Notes: generated by a model from the letters alone, not told the origin. Positions 16,992 through 26,374 are shown, counted from the first letter of the stretch. The stretch is 64,000 bases of DNA from an uncultured Roseicyclus sp. (GCA_947494975.1 CANLXA010000005.1:248001-312000), one strand, 5' to 3'. Made by a program: numbers and translations.

Positions 16992-17498
16992 ATGGACCAA
17001 GACGGAAAAACTGAAGAAACCAAGAAGAAGAAGGGCTTATTGGCCCCGCTTCTGATCGGAGTGATTCTGGCCGCATCGGGTGGGGGTGGAGGCTTTTGGG
17101 CCGTAACGTCAGGCCCACTCGCATCCGACATATCCGGTGTGCAGGAGCATGGTGAAGAGGATACACACGGTCATGAAGAGACCTCTTCTGATCCCGTCGA
17201 CGTAGCCTTCATCGAACTTGAAACGATGGTGATTCCCCTGGGTGCGGAAAGCAGCGGTCGCAACCTGATCTTCGGTGCCTCGTTGGAAGTGCAACCGGAG
17301 CATCAGGAGGAAGTTACCCTACTGACGCCGCGGGTTCTGGACGTTTTGAATTCGTATCTCCGCGTCATTTCCATCTCTGAATTGAGCGAGCCGACGAGCC
17401 TCGCGCGACTCCGCGCGCAGATGCTCAGGCGCATCCAAGTGGTCACCGGCTCAGGCCGGGTCCGCGACCTCCTCGTGACGCAATTTGTGGTGAACTGA
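16992..17498 (+). CDS. fliL: Flagellar basal-body-associated protein FliL (copy 1)
   Basis: A 168-residue bitopic protein. A Lys-rich cytoplasmic start (TKKKKG) is followed by one membrane helix (LLAPLLIGVILAASGGGGGF) and a His/Glu-rich periplasmic linker. The C-terminal FliL domain carries DVAFIELETMVIPLG and ends with RVRDLLVTQFVVN. FliL rings surround the stator and increase torque. It starts an operon with a DUF6468-like gene, a MotE-like gene and motA, which fits a stator role. A second FliL-family gene lies at 26378. Confidence 0.9.
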   Translation: MDQDGKTEETKKKKGLLAPLLIGVILAASGGGGGFWAVTSGPLASDISGVQEHGEEDTHGHEETSSDPVDVAFIELETMVIPLGAESSGRNLIFGASLEVQPEHQEEVTLLTPRVLDVLNSYLRVISISELSEPTSLARLRAQMLRRIQVVTGSGRVRDLLVTQFVVN

Positions 17499-18002
17499 AT
17501 GAATCTTCTGCTCAGCTATGGTGCCGACCTGATGGTGATACTCGCGAGTCTCGGGGCGATGGCCTATTGCATGATTCTCTCGCGAAGGCTCTCGCGATTG
17601 ACATCGTTCGACAAGGGCCTCGGCAGTGCAATTGCCGTCATGTCGAGCCAGGTCGAAGAGATGAAATCTGCCCTGCGAGAGGCCAAAGCCGGCTCTGACG
17701 GGGCGGGCAAGCAACTCAATGATCTCGTTCACCAGGCGCGGGAGATCTCGTCCGAGCTGGAAATGATGATCGCCGCCTGCCACGACTTTGCGGAAGAGGC
17801 GATCGAAGTACAGGCAAAGCCAGAGGGGTCGGATGACGCCGCCGCCATCGAGGTGAAGCCTGACGAAGATGAGCAAATGGCAGAAGCCAAGCCGGCTACT
17901 CCCTTGTTCGGTTCTCGACGCGCTGCAGCAAACCGCGAAGAGCCTGCGCCGTCCGCATCCGTTCAACCGCTGTTTCGTCATCGCAAATCGGCGGCGGGCT
18001 AG
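17499..18002 (+). CDS. DUF6468-like flagellar membrane protein
   Basis: A 167-residue protein with one N-terminal membrane helix (LLLSYGADLMVILASLGAMA), then a long predicted coiled coil (about residues 35-110) and an acidic, low-complexity tail ending in basic residues. It starts directly after the fliL stop. The arrangement resembles the DUF6468 proteins found in alphaproteobacterial flagellar clusters, whose function is not established; I assign this from memory of the architecture. Location between FliL and the MotE-like protein suggests a stator-associated role. Confidence 0.7.
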   Translation: MNLLLSYGADLMVILASLGAMAYCMILSRRLSRLTSFDKGLGSAIAVMSSQVEEMKSALREAKAGSDGAGKQLNDLVHQAREISSELEMMIAACHDFAEEAIEVQAKPEGSDDAAAIEVKPDEDEQMAEAKPATPLFGSRRAAANREEPAPSASVQPLFRHRKSAAG

Positions 18003-18005
18003 ACC

Positions 18006-18623
18006 ATGGCGCGTGAGAAAAAGAGACGGCGGCTCAAGCGTGGCGGCTTGCTCCTGACCCTCGGAATTCTGTTCGCGGCATCGGTGATCTTGCGGGTCGG
18101 TACCATGGACATGAACCTGGTCTCGGCGGCGGAAGCGTCAGATCCGGCACCTGCCATGTCGGTCGCGGGGCCCACGGCCCCGATCCGCGCGGCGTTGGAC
18201 GAAGTCACGGCGTTGCGCGACCGGCTGGCTTCCCGCGAACGCGAATTGGACGACCGGGAGCGGGCCATCGACGCGGCGCAAGCTTTGGTCGAGGCACGCC
18301 TGAGCGAGCTTGAAGCCGCCGAGGCCCGTCTTGAAGCCCTGATCCAGACGTCGGATAGCGCGGCCGAGGGGGATTTGGCCCGGCTCACACAGGTCTATGA
18401 GACCATGGATCCGGACCAGGCGGCGGAGCTGTTCGAGCAGATGGACGCCAACTTCGCCGCCGGTTTCCTGACCCGGATGGCGCCGGGCGTCAGTGCCGAC
18501 ATCATGACGGAGCTCGACCCGGCGACAGCTTATGCGATTTCCATTGTCATCGCGACGCGAAATGCCGCGGCACCGACGCTGCAGCCTCCAGACGTCAGCC
18601 CCGATTCCGACACTGAATCTTAA
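18006..18623 (+). CDS. MotE-like flagellar motor chaperone
   Basis: A 205-residue exported or membrane-anchored protein. A very basic start (REKKRRRLKRGG) precedes one hydrophobic helix (residues about 16-33). A coiled coil follows (LRDRLASRERELDDRERAID and onward), then an MgtE-N-like helical domain with VYETMDPDQAAELFEQMD. This is the architecture of MotE, which in Sinorhizobium assists a periplasmic motor protein (MotC). It lies just upstream of motA and the 722-residue periplasmic protein, a suggestive pairing. Confidence 0.78.
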   Translation: MAREKKRRRLKRGGLLLTLGILFAASVILRVGTMDMNLVSAAEASDPAPAMSVAGPTAPIRAALDEVTALRDRLASRERELDDRERAIDAAQALVEARLSELEAAEARLEALIQTSDSAAEGDLARLTQVYETMDPDQAAELFEQMDANFAAGFLTRMAPGVSADIMTELDPATAYAISIVIATRNAAAPTLQPPDVSPDSDTES

Positions 18624-18665
18624 GTCTTAGCTGCCAAATCTGATAGCAGCGCAGGAGAATCCGCA

Positions 18666-19529
18666 ATGCTTGGAATCGTTGGAATTGTCGTTGTGCTCGC
18701 CATGGTTTTTGGCGGCTACAGCCTGGCCGGCGGAAAATTCGGCATCATCATCAAGGCGCTTCCGTTCGAGATGATGATGATCATGGGGGCCGCCACCGGT
18801 GCCTTTCTGATTTCCAACAACAAGGGCACCATCAAGGCCACCGTCAGCGGTTTGAAGAAAGTCTTCGCAGGACCTGCCTGGAAAGATGAGGATTATCGAG
18901 ATCTTCTGTGCCTGATGTTCGAGCTCATTCGCCTCCAGCGTCAGAATGCGGTTGCCGTCGAAGAGCATATCGAAAACCCGGAGGGCTCCGAGATTTTCGG
19001 GCGCTACCCGAAAATTCTGAAGGATCACGAAGCCGTCGAGCTGATTTGCGACACGATGCGTTCTGCGGCGATGAACTACAACGATCCTCACCAGGTCGAG
19101 GAAGTGCTCGACAAACGTCTCGAGCAAAACGTGCACCACCAGATGCATGGCAGCCACGCGATGCAAACCGTGGCGGACGGCCTTCCGGCCCTTGGGATTG
19201 TTGCCGCGGTGCTTGGCGTGATCAAGACGATGGCGTCCATCGATCAACCACCGGAGATCCTTGGTGGCCTGATTGGCGGAGCCCTTGTCGGCACATTTCT
19301 CGGTGTGTTTCTGGCCTACGGTTTCGTCGGCCCGTTTGCGGCAAAAATGAAGACGGTGATCGAAGAAGATCATCAGTTCTACCTCATGATCCGTGAGGTA
19401 CTGATCGCCAATCTGCACAACCACGCCACCAATATTTGCATCGAGGTTGGCCGCCAGAACGCCCCCCATGACGTGCGGCCGGACTTCAATGACCTGGAGG
19501 AGGCGCTGCGTGGCCTCAAAGCCGCATGA
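18666..19529 (+). CDS. motA: Flagellar motor stator protein MotA
   Basis: A 287-residue stator subunit of usual length. The N-terminus has two membrane helices (LGIVGIVVVLAMVFGGYSLA and the IIKALPFEMMMIMGAATGAF region), a long cytoplasmic loop with acidic and basic residues, then two more helices (GLPALGIVAAVLGVIKTMAS and GGALVGTFLGVFLAYGFVGP). It pairs with MotB, encoded at 6721, to form the proton channel. Its stop overlaps the start of the 722-residue gene by four bases, so the two are translationally coupled. Confidence 0.95.
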   Translation: MLGIVGIVVVLAMVFGGYSLAGGKFGIIIKALPFEMMMIMGAATGAFLISNNKGTIKATVSGLKKVFAGPAWKDEDYRDLLCLMFELIRLQRQNAVAVEEHIENPEGSEIFGRYPKILKDHEAVELICDTMRSAAMNYNDPHQVEEVLDKRLEQNVHHQMHGSHAMQTVADGLPALGIVAAVLGVIKTMASIDQPPEILGGLIGGALVGTFLGVFLAYGFVGPFAAKMKTVIEEDHQFYLMIREVLIANLHNHATNICIEVGRQNAPHDVRPDFNDLEEALRGLKAA

Positions 19530-21694
19530 CGATCCGGTTCTTGGCGACACTCTTCTTGCTGGCGCTGGCCACACCTGCCGCGAGCCAAACCATCCGTGTG
19601 CAAAGCGGCGATCATCCCACATTCACACGGCTGGTCCTGCAGATCGGCACCGATCGAGACTGGGACTTGCAACAGAACAATGCTGAGCAATGGCAAGTGA
19701 CGCTGTCCCCGGATGTCGAAGCGTTCGACACGTCCCGAAGTTTTGATCTCATCCAACGAACCCGCCTTCAGGACCTGAGCGGCGACGGAGTGCTTGTGCT
19801 CGATTTGGCCTGCTCTTGTGGCGTCACCGCGTCGCGGTATGACGGGCAATATCTGGTGATCGATATCGCCGACCCAGATCCAAATGTGGCGCAATCCGTT
19901 ACGGAAGCTGTCGACCGCCGCCTTGCCGAAGCGGCGGAAGCGGCTCGTAATGCCGCCGCTTCGCTCCCCGACCTCGCTTCTCTTCTGACATCCCCCTCCT
20001 CGCTACCGGACATTGCCGGAACGCGTGCTGTTGATCCGATCATTCCCGTGGAAGACGATATCGGCGACACCGCGCCTGCAGATGCGCCTAATCCCCGGCT
20101 GGCGGAGGCCGCCGAGATCATGGCCGAGCAACTTGCCCGCGCAGCGGCGTCCGGGCTGTTGGACACCTCGCTGGACCAGCCCTTCAGCATCGCCGACCCG
20201 GTCGATGAACCCGTTGCCTTGGCGGAAGCTGCGGCGGAAGTGCCCGAACGACCGCAACCGGGCCCCGTCGAAGAGGAATCTGAATCGGAACCCGCCACTT
20301 CCGACGAGGTTCCGGTTCGGGCAGAAACCGCCTTCGACGACACGATACAATTGCAACTCACCGTTCTGAACCCACGCATTCCCGGCGCCTGCCGTGGGGA
20401 TGCATTTGATGCGCGCGATTGGGCGTCCGGGGTGGGCTTTGACCAGGGCCTGGGAGCACTTCGGACCGAGATTTTCAATGATCGCGACGTACTGACCGAG
20501 GACGGCGCGATGGCCTTGGTCCGTCATTATCTGCATTTTGGATTTGGCGCGGAAGCCAGGTTCTGGCTAGAGCAACTTCCCGACCCACCCGCGCATTACC
20601 TGCATGTCTCCGCATTGGTGGACGGGGCAGACGCGGCACCATTCCCAAGCGTTGAAACGCCGTCGCTCTGTTCGCAAGGTGAGCTCCTGTGGCGTTACCT
20701 GGGCGGCGCCGTCATCGGAGACTTGCTGGACGAGAACGTAGCCGCCATTCAACGGGCTTTCATGGATTTGCCACCGGGTTTGCGTGACAATGTGGGGCCG
20801 CGCCTTGCCGCGCGTCTGATAGACGGTGGCCACACGCCCGCAGCAATCAATGTGCGCGATGCGCTGCATCGCGGTGGCCGGATCGACGGCGGCCTTCTGA
20901 CAGCACTCGACCTTAGCCTGGGCATGGAGCCTGAAAACGGCACCAACGCAACACGCGTTGCCTTGGCCGAAGCGCTGCGCGATGATGGTGCAAACCCCGT
21001 GACTCTGATGACGGAAGCCCTGGCTTTCGACCGGCGTACGGGCGCTTTACCGTCTCCGCCGCGCATCACTGCCGCCGAAGCGCTGATCCGCGAAGTCGGA
21101 ACCGGCACCGAGACCGATAGGCTCTGGCAGGAAATCCTGCTGGCGCATGCCGCGATCGGCGATATCGATCAGGCATTGGTGATGCTTGGCGACACGGTCC
21201 GGGGGCCGGCGGCACGGGCCGCCGCATTGTCTGAGTTGATCCAGGAACGGGTCAGCGTCGGCGACACGGCGGCCCTTGTGATCCTTGCCTACACCTACGG
21301 CCCCCAGTGGCGCCCCGAAGGATCCGCTGACGGACGCGCACAGGTGCAGGCCATCGCGGCTCTCCGCGCCGAAGGCCTTTACGAGGCTGCCAATATCCTC
21401 CGCGATGTGCGACGTCCGTTGATCTTGCCGGCGCCGGATGCCCCCCCTCCCACGTCACGAGATGAGGCCACAGATGCCTGGGAGGCACGGGACTGGACCC
21501 GATTGATGAGCGTCAGCACCGGCCCGCATGCCGAGATCGCGGCGCGCATGACGGAGCTTGGCGCTCCTCAGGACGCGGCATCATCGGAACCTCTTTTTGC
21601 ACCTGACCTCGATGCGCTTTCGGACACTCTCATCGACAGCCGTGCCCTGCGCGATGCCGTCGCGGCCCTCTTGGACCAACCAACCCCGCCGTAA
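19526..21694 (+). CDS. Large periplasmic protein with AMIN-like N-terminus, unknown role in motility
   Basis: A 722-residue protein that I do not recognise by name. A clear Sec signal peptide (about residues 1-21, ending PAASQ) is followed by a beta-rich domain (residues 22-115) that resembles AMIN domains (RVQSGDHPTFTRLVLQIGTD, ending YLVIDIADP). Next comes an acidic, Ala/Pro-rich linker to about residue 270. The rest is a long helical array resembling TPR-type repeats. It overlaps the motA stop. By analogy with Sinorhizobium MotC it may be a periplasmic stator partner, possibly touching peptidoglycan through the AMIN-like part; this is inference. Confidence 0.75.
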   Translation: MTIRFLATLFLLALATPAASQTIRVQSGDHPTFTRLVLQIGTDRDWDLQQNNAEQWQVTLSPDVEAFDTSRSFDLIQRTRLQDLSGDGVLVLDLACSCGVTASRYDGQYLVIDIADPDPNVAQSVTEAVDRRLAEAAEAARNAAASLPDLASLLTSPSSLPDIAGTRAVDPIIPVEDDIGDTAPADAPNPRLAEAAEIMAEQLARAAASGLLDTSLDQPFSIADPVDEPVALAEAAAEVPERPQPGPVEEESESEPATSDEVPVRAETAFDDTIQLQLTVLNPRIPGACRGDAFDARDWASGVGFDQGLGALRTEIFNDRDVLTEDGAMALVRHYLHFGFGAEARFWLEQLPDPPAHYLHVSALVDGADAAPFPSVETPSLCSQGELLWRYLGGAVIGDLLDENVAAIQRAFMDLPPGLRDNVGPRLAARLIDGGHTPAAINVRDALHRGGRIDGGLLTALDLSLGMEPENGTNATRVALAEALRDDGANPVTLMTEALAFDRRTGALPSPPRITAAEALIREVGTGTETDRLWQEILLAHAAIGDIDQALVMLGDTVRGPAARAAALSELIQERVSVGDTAALVILAYTYGPQWRPEGSADGRAQVQAIAALRAEGLYEAANILRDVRRPLILPAPDAPPPTSRDEATDAWEARDWTRLMSVSTGPHAEIAARMTELGAPQDAASSEPLFAPDLDALSDTLIDSRALRDAVAALLDQPTPP

Positions 21695-21719
21695 TTCTGC
21701 AAAATCGGATTGACCCCTC

Positions 21720-22064
21720 ATGACATTTTCGCCCCTCTCCAAACGCCCCCCCGCTTGGGCCAAACTATTGGCGAGCCTCCTCTGCGTGTCGGCCACCCCG
21801 TCCGTTTCGGTGGCGATCCCCCAGCACGGCGGGTTGTCCAACATATGCCACTCACAAATCATGTGCGGACCGGGCCTTCCGAAGATCTCTACTGCCACGG
21901 CATTGGTGCCGTCGCACGAAACCGGGGCCCGAAATCCGCATGTCAGCCAGGCCCCCGCCCGCAGTATCCGCCCAAGCCTGCGGCCTACCCGCACTCGAGT
22001 CGCGAACCAACTTGGCCACCTGAACGCACCTCCCACCGCTCCTGGGCATGCGGGGGCACATTGA
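21720..22064 (+). CDS. Possible small secreted protein upstream of flhA
   Basis: A 114-residue frame filling most of the gap between the 722-residue gene and flhA. It begins with a signal-peptide-like stretch (basic residues, then LLASLLCVSATPSVSVA). Two further Cys lie in ICHSQIMCG. The C-terminal half is rich in Pro, Arg and His. Third-position GC is about 71% in my count, compatible with coding, and the stop overlaps the flhA start (TGATG), which suggests coupling. No clear ribosome binding site precedes it and no family is recognised. Without it, a 369-base gap would remain. Confidence 0.45.
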   Translation: MTFSPLSKRPPAWAKLLASLLCVSATPSVSVAIPQHGGLSNICHSQIMCGPGLPKISTATALVPSHETGARNPHVSQAPARSIRPSLRPTRTRVANQLGHLNAPPTAPGHAGAH

Positions 22065-24145
22065 TGATCTCGGCCAAGGCCCTTTTCCAGCCAACGATCC
22101 TGTTTGCCCTGGCGTTGATGGCGGTCATCGTGATGATGATCCTGCCGGTTCCATCCTTCATTCTGGATCTCGGGCTGGCGGCGTCATTTGGGCTGGCCAT
22201 CCTGATCTTCACGGTCACGCTCTTCATCGAGCGGCCGCTGGATTTTTCGGCGTTTCCCACCGTGCTTCTGGCCTCCCTGATGCTTCGTTTGTCACTCAAC
22301 GTGTCATCTACCAAGTTGATAATTGGACAGGGCCACACCGGCACCGATGCGGCCGGCGGCGTGATCGAGGGCTTCGCGATGTTCGTGATCGGTGGGTCGG
22401 TTGTGATGGGCCTCGTGATCTTCTGCGTCCTTCTGATCGTGAACTTCATCGTCATCAACAAGGGCGCCGCGCGGATGGCCGAAGTTGGCGCGCGGTTCGC
22501 ACTCGACGGCATGCCGGGCAAACAACTCGCCATCGATAGCGACATGGCCGCTGGTGCGATCGATCACAACGAGGCCAAATCCCGTCGTGAACGGGAACAG
22601 GCGGAGACGACGTTCTTCGGGTCTCTCGATGGTGCGTCGAAATTCGTCAAAGGGGATGCAATCGCCGGTCTGCTGATCACGCTTCTCAACCTCGTCGTCG
22701 GGCTGATCATGGGCGTCACAATGCACGGAATGCCTCTCGCGCAGGCGTTCGAAACCTACACTATTCTGACGGTCGGAGACGGGCTGGTGAGCCAGATTCC
22801 GGCGGTTATCATCGCTATCGCCTCCGCGCTGTTGCTGGCGCGCGGCGGGGCGACCGGTGCCACCGATACGGCGCTGCTGTCGCAACTCGGCCGGCATCCC
22901 TCGGCATTGGCGACCGTTGGCATCCTCATGGGCATCTTTGGCCTGGTGCCCGGCCTTCCATTGTCCCCTTTCATGCTTGGCGCAATTGCGCTCTGCGGCG
23001 CCGCTTGGTGGCGCTCGAAGACGATGGCGGCAGAGGGCGCGCATGAAAGCGCGGTTGAGGCGGCCGCCCTGGAAGCGCCCAAGGAGACAACCGGCGACCT
23101 GCTTGATCTCGACGACATCCACATCGAGTTTTCGCCGGACCTTGTGAGCCTCGCCCTCGACCCCGCCACGGGGCTCGACGCCCGCATCAAGAACATGCGG
23201 GAACACCTGGCTCGGGCCTTTGGTGTGATCCTGCCCGAGATGCGGCTGACTGATCGCGGGGATTTGCCGCCGGGCACTTATTCGATCCGGCTCTTGGGGG
23301 TCGAGCACGCGACCGCATCTTTGAACCCAGCGCGTGTGTTGATGCTGACCCAGGATGGCGCGGTCGACCTGCCGGAAGGCGAGGAGACAACGGAGCCGGT
23401 ATATGGTGCCCCCGCCCGCTGGATCGATTCTCGGGACCGGGAACGCGCCGCCCTTGCCGGCATGACGGTCGTGACCCCGTCCGAGGTATTGGCGACCCAT
23501 CTTCTGGAGGTGCTCAAGCGGAACCTGTCGCGTCTGTTGACGTTCAAGACGTTGCAGCGACAACTCGATGCCTTCGTCACCCTCTCGGACGGCACGCGGG
23601 CCGAGGAAAACCGGCGTTTGCTCGACGAGTTGGTGCCCGACAAGGTTCCTCTCGATCTCCTGCACGCGATCCTCAGGCTGTTACTAGCGGAACAGGTTTC
23701 CATCCGGAACCTTCCGCTGATCCTGGAGGCCATCGCAGAAGCTCGCGGCACGTCACCCCAACCCGAAATGATCTGTGAACACGTGCGGCAAAGGCTCGGG
23801 TTCCAGCTGATTGCCGAAATGAAACGCAGCGACGGGACACTGCCTCTGGTCCAGCTGGCCGGAGAGTGGGAGGAGGTTTTCCTGCGCTATCAGATCGGTG
23901 GCGACGGTGGTTTGCCGGAAATCGCCCTGCCACCCGAGGAGTTCAACGCCTTGGCAAAATCGGTTGGTGACAAGGTCGCTTCTGCCAGCGAGAAGGGCAA
24001 CTATCCCGCGGTCGTGACATCTGCGCTTCGCCGCCGCTTCCTGCGCACGGTTTTGTCGGCCCGCGGTATTCCCAACCCGGTTCTGTCGTTTGAGGAAATC
24101 GGGCTGGAGGCCAAGCCCGCCTTGGTCGGGCTCGCTTCACCATGA
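22064..24145 (+). CDS. flhA: Flagellar type III export protein FlhA
   Basis: A 693-residue export-gate protein. Residues about 1-320 hold eight membrane helices with the FHIPEP-type region (LVVGLIMGVTMHGMPLAQAF and SQIPAVIIAIASALLLARGG). The cytoplasmic domain has HLLEVLKRNLSRLLTFKTLQ and ends near FEEIGLEAKPALVGL. FlhA receives cargo-chaperone complexes and takes part in proton-driven export. I chose the ATG at 22064, which matches the family N-terminus; the frame is open back to 21710, but the added Pro-rich residues look non-coding. It overlaps fliR by four bases. Confidence 0.95.
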   Translation: MISAKALFQPTILFALALMAVIVMMILPVPSFILDLGLAASFGLAILIFTVTLFIERPLDFSAFPTVLLASLMLRLSLNVSSTKLIIGQGHTGTDAAGGVIEGFAMFVIGGSVVMGLVIFCVLLIVNFIVINKGAARMAEVGARFALDGMPGKQLAIDSDMAAGAIDHNEAKSRREREQAETTFFGSLDGASKFVKGDAIAGLLITLLNLVVGLIMGVTMHGMPLAQAFETYTILTVGDGLVSQIPAVIIAIASALLLARGGATGATDTALLSQLGRHPSALATVGILMGIFGLVPGLPLSPFMLGAIALCGAAWWRSKTMAAEGAHESAVEAAALEAPKETTGDLLDLDDIHIEFSPDLVSLALDPATGLDARIKNMREHLARAFGVILPEMRLTDRGDLPPGTYSIRLLGVEHATASLNPARVLMLTQDGAVDLPEGEETTEPVYGAPARWIDSRDRERAALAGMTVVTPSEVLATHLLEVLKRNLSRLLTFKTLQRQLDAFVTLSDGTRAEENRRLLDELVPDKVPLDLLHAILRLLLAEQVSIRNLPLILEAIAEARGTSPQPEMICEHVRQRLGFQLIAEMKRSDGTLPLVQLAGEWEEVFLRYQIGGDGGLPEIALPPEEFNALAKSVGDKVASASEKGNYPAVVTSALRRRFLRTVLSARGIPNPVLSFEEIGLEAKPALVGLASP

Positions 24146-24912
24146 CGGACATGCTGGCACAGATCCTGTCGCTTTCGCAGGTCTGGCTGGCCACCGGCCT
24201 TGCCGTTTTTCTGCGCATCGGCGCGTGCTTCATCGTATTGCCGGGACTGGGCGAGCAGATGATTCCGATGCGCGTCCGACTGGGCGCTGCATTGGCCTTT
24301 ACAGTGTTTCTCACACCGGCGCTCCTGCCGGAACTGAATGTCACCGACACGATTCCATCGCTGAGCACCTTTTATTCGGAGGCGTTGGCGGGGTTGATCC
24401 TTGGCCTTGCCCTGCGCCTCCTCGTCCATGCGCTCCAGATCGCAGGGGTGATCGCCGCACAATCGACGTCACTGAGCCAGATCATGGGCGGCGCGTCACC
24501 GGACCCGCAACCTGCGATGGGCGCCATCTTGATGCTCGGCGGGCTGACACTGGCGTTGATTTCTGGATTGCATATTCATCTGGTCGGCACGTTTTTGAGA
24601 TCCTACGACGTGCTTCCCTTCGGCGATCTGCCGGGCCCCCGTGATCTGGGCGCTTGGGGCATTGACCAGGTCCGGGAGAGCTTCGGCCTTGCCCTGTCGC
24701 TGGCCGCACCATTTCTGATTGCATCCCTGCTATACAACGTGGCGCTTGGCGTGATCAACAAGGCCATGCCGCAACTCATGGTGGCCTTCGTTGGCGCACC
24801 CGCGATCACCTGGGGCGGCTTGGTTCTGTTGCTGGTCACAACGCCCTTCATCCTGCCAATCTGGCTCCACGCATTTGAAGGGGCGCTTGCCGCGCCGCTT
24901 GGCCCGAGATGA
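24142..24912 (+). CDS. fliR: Flagellar type III export protein FliR
   Basis: A 256-residue membrane protein with about six helices. FliR marks are visible: VFLRIGACFIVLPGLGEQMI followed by PMRVRLGAALAFTVFL near residue 50, the GLILGLALRLLVHALQIAGV segment, and near the C-terminus VALGVINKAMPQLMVAFVGA. With FliP and FliQ it builds the core of the export channel. It lies between flhA and flhB with four-base overlaps on both sides. Confidence 0.95.
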   Translation: MTDMLAQILSLSQVWLATGLAVFLRIGACFIVLPGLGEQMIPMRVRLGAALAFTVFLTPALLPELNVTDTIPSLSTFYSEALAGLILGLALRLLVHALQIAGVIAAQSTSLSQIMGGASPDPQPAMGAILMLGGLTLALISGLHIHLVGTFLRSYDVLPFGDLPGPRDLGAWGIDQVRESFGLALSLAAPFLIASLLYNVALGVINKAMPQLMVAFVGAPAITWGGLVLLLVTTPFILPIWLHAFEGALAAPLGPR

Positions 24913-26000
24913 GCGAGGAGGACACCAGCCCAGCCGATAAGCCGCACGAGCCAACACCCAAGAAGATGGAGGAGGCGCGGAAGAAAGGCGAGATCGTACG
25001 CTCCGCGGATCTCAATACCGCAATCGTCTATGGCGGGTTCTTGCTGTCGGGCGCCATGCTGGCGCCGTGGATGATGCAAACGATTGGTCAACTGACACAC
25101 TCCGCCCTCGGACGGGCCGATGTATTGGCACCGCTCATCCTCGGGCCCGGTGGGGATGGTCCGGCCGTTGGTCTTTTGTCTGGATCACTTCTCTCAACGG
25201 CCGCGGCCACGATGATCCCGGCGGGCCTGTTGCTGGTCGCCCTGATGGCGCAACAGGCCCTGATTTTCACGCCGTCCAAGCTTGCGCCCAAACTGAACCG
25301 CATATCCCCCATTCAGAACGCCAAGCAGAAATTTGGCTCGCAAGGGTTGTTCCAATTCGCGAAGTCAGCCGTGAAGCTCGCCTTGGTGTCCCTCTTCCTT
25401 GCGCTTTATCTGTGGGCCCGGGCGGAAACGATCCTTGCCTCGATCTACGCCTCGCCGGGGCAAATCCTTCAGCTGCTTGGTCGACTGTCGATGGACTTTC
25501 TGATCGTCGTGGTCGGGATGACAGCCGTGATCGGCGGTGTGGATTGGTTCTGGGAATGGGGTCAGTTACGGCAACGCAACCGCATGACGCGCCAGGAATT
25601 GGTGGACGAGGCCAAGACCTCGGAAGGCGACCCACATATGAAGCAAGAACGCCGACAGCGGGGCCAGGCGATCGCGATGAACCAGATGATCAGCGACGTC
25701 CCGACGGCCGATGTCGTTGTGGTCAACCCGACACATTACGCCGTCGCCTTGAAATGGGACCGCGCCGGTGGTGGCGTTCCGACCTGTGTAGCTAAAGGTG
25801 TGGACGACGTCGCAAAACGAATCCGAGAAGCCGCCGCGGAAGGTGGCGTTCCGATCTTTTCCGACCCACCCACGGCCCGCGCGCTCCATGCATCCATCGA
25901 ATTGGGACAGCCCATCCTACCGGATCAATACAAGGCCGTGGCCGCTGCGATCAGGTTTGCGGATCTGATGCGCGTGAAGGCCCGGAAGCAGCGCAGATGA
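24909..26000 (+). CDS. flhB: Flagellar type III export protein FlhB
   Basis: A 363-residue protein of usual length. The N-terminus has the conserved DKPHEPTPKKMEEARKKGEI segment, then four membrane helices to about residue 215. The cytoplasmic domain holds the autocleavage motif Asn-Pro-Thr-His (VVVVNPTHYAVALKW, about residue 276), needed for switching from hook to filament export. FliK (36668) would act on it. The stop overlaps the next small gene by four bases. Confidence 0.96.
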   Translation: MSEEDTSPADKPHEPTPKKMEEARKKGEIVRSADLNTAIVYGGFLLSGAMLAPWMMQTIGQLTHSALGRADVLAPLILGPGGDGPAVGLLSGSLLSTAAATMIPAGLLLVALMAQQALIFTPSKLAPKLNRISPIQNAKQKFGSQGLFQFAKSAVKLALVSLFLALYLWARAETILASIYASPGQILQLLGRLSMDFLIVVVGMTAVIGGVDWFWEWGQLRQRNRMTRQELVDEAKTSEGDPHMKQERRQRGQAIAMNQMISDVPTADVVVVNPTHYAVALKWDRAGGGVPTCVAKGVDDVAKRIREAAAEGGVPIFSDPPTARALHASIELGQPILPDQYKAVAAAIRFADLMRVKARKQRR

Positions 26001-26374
26001 GCAAAGATCAACGGATGGCGAGACTTCAGGAGGTGGCCGGTTTGATGGCGGACAGGGCCCTTGCGCCCGTCGCTGAAGCAACTGCGAATATGCGCGCGAT
26101 CGAGGCGCGGATCGCAGACATAGCGGTCCATCGCGGCAAGCTGTCCCGGGCAACCGATGATCCGGCCTTGGCGGGCCCCATGCTGGCACAAGCCGAGCGT
26201 CTGCGCGTATTGCAGGCCGCGGCGCTTACCGAATTGGCGAAGGCCCGCGTTGCCTTGGACATTGCCAGGAAGGATGCGTCGAGGGCCGTTGGTCGGGACC
26301 AAGCGCTCAAGAAGATCGCCGAGCGCAAGGTGCTGACGGCCCTGAAGGAACGACGCCGGCGCCACTTGTCCTAG
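25997..26374 (+). CDS. Small coiled-coil protein, possible FliJ-like component
   Basis: A 125-residue, Ala/Arg/Lys-rich protein predicted to be almost entirely helical coiled coil, with no membrane segment. Size, charge and location at the end of flhA-fliR-flhB fit a FliJ-like stalk or general export chaperone, but primary sequence gives no firm match. It overlaps flhB by four bases. Its stop lies three bases from the convergent end of the second FliL gene. Confidence 0.65.
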   Translation: MSKDQRMARLQEVAGLMADRALAPVAEATANMRAIEARIADIAVHRGKLSRATDDPALAGPMLAQAERLRVLQAAALTELAKARVALDIARKDASRAVGRDQALKKIAERKVLTALKERRRRHLS

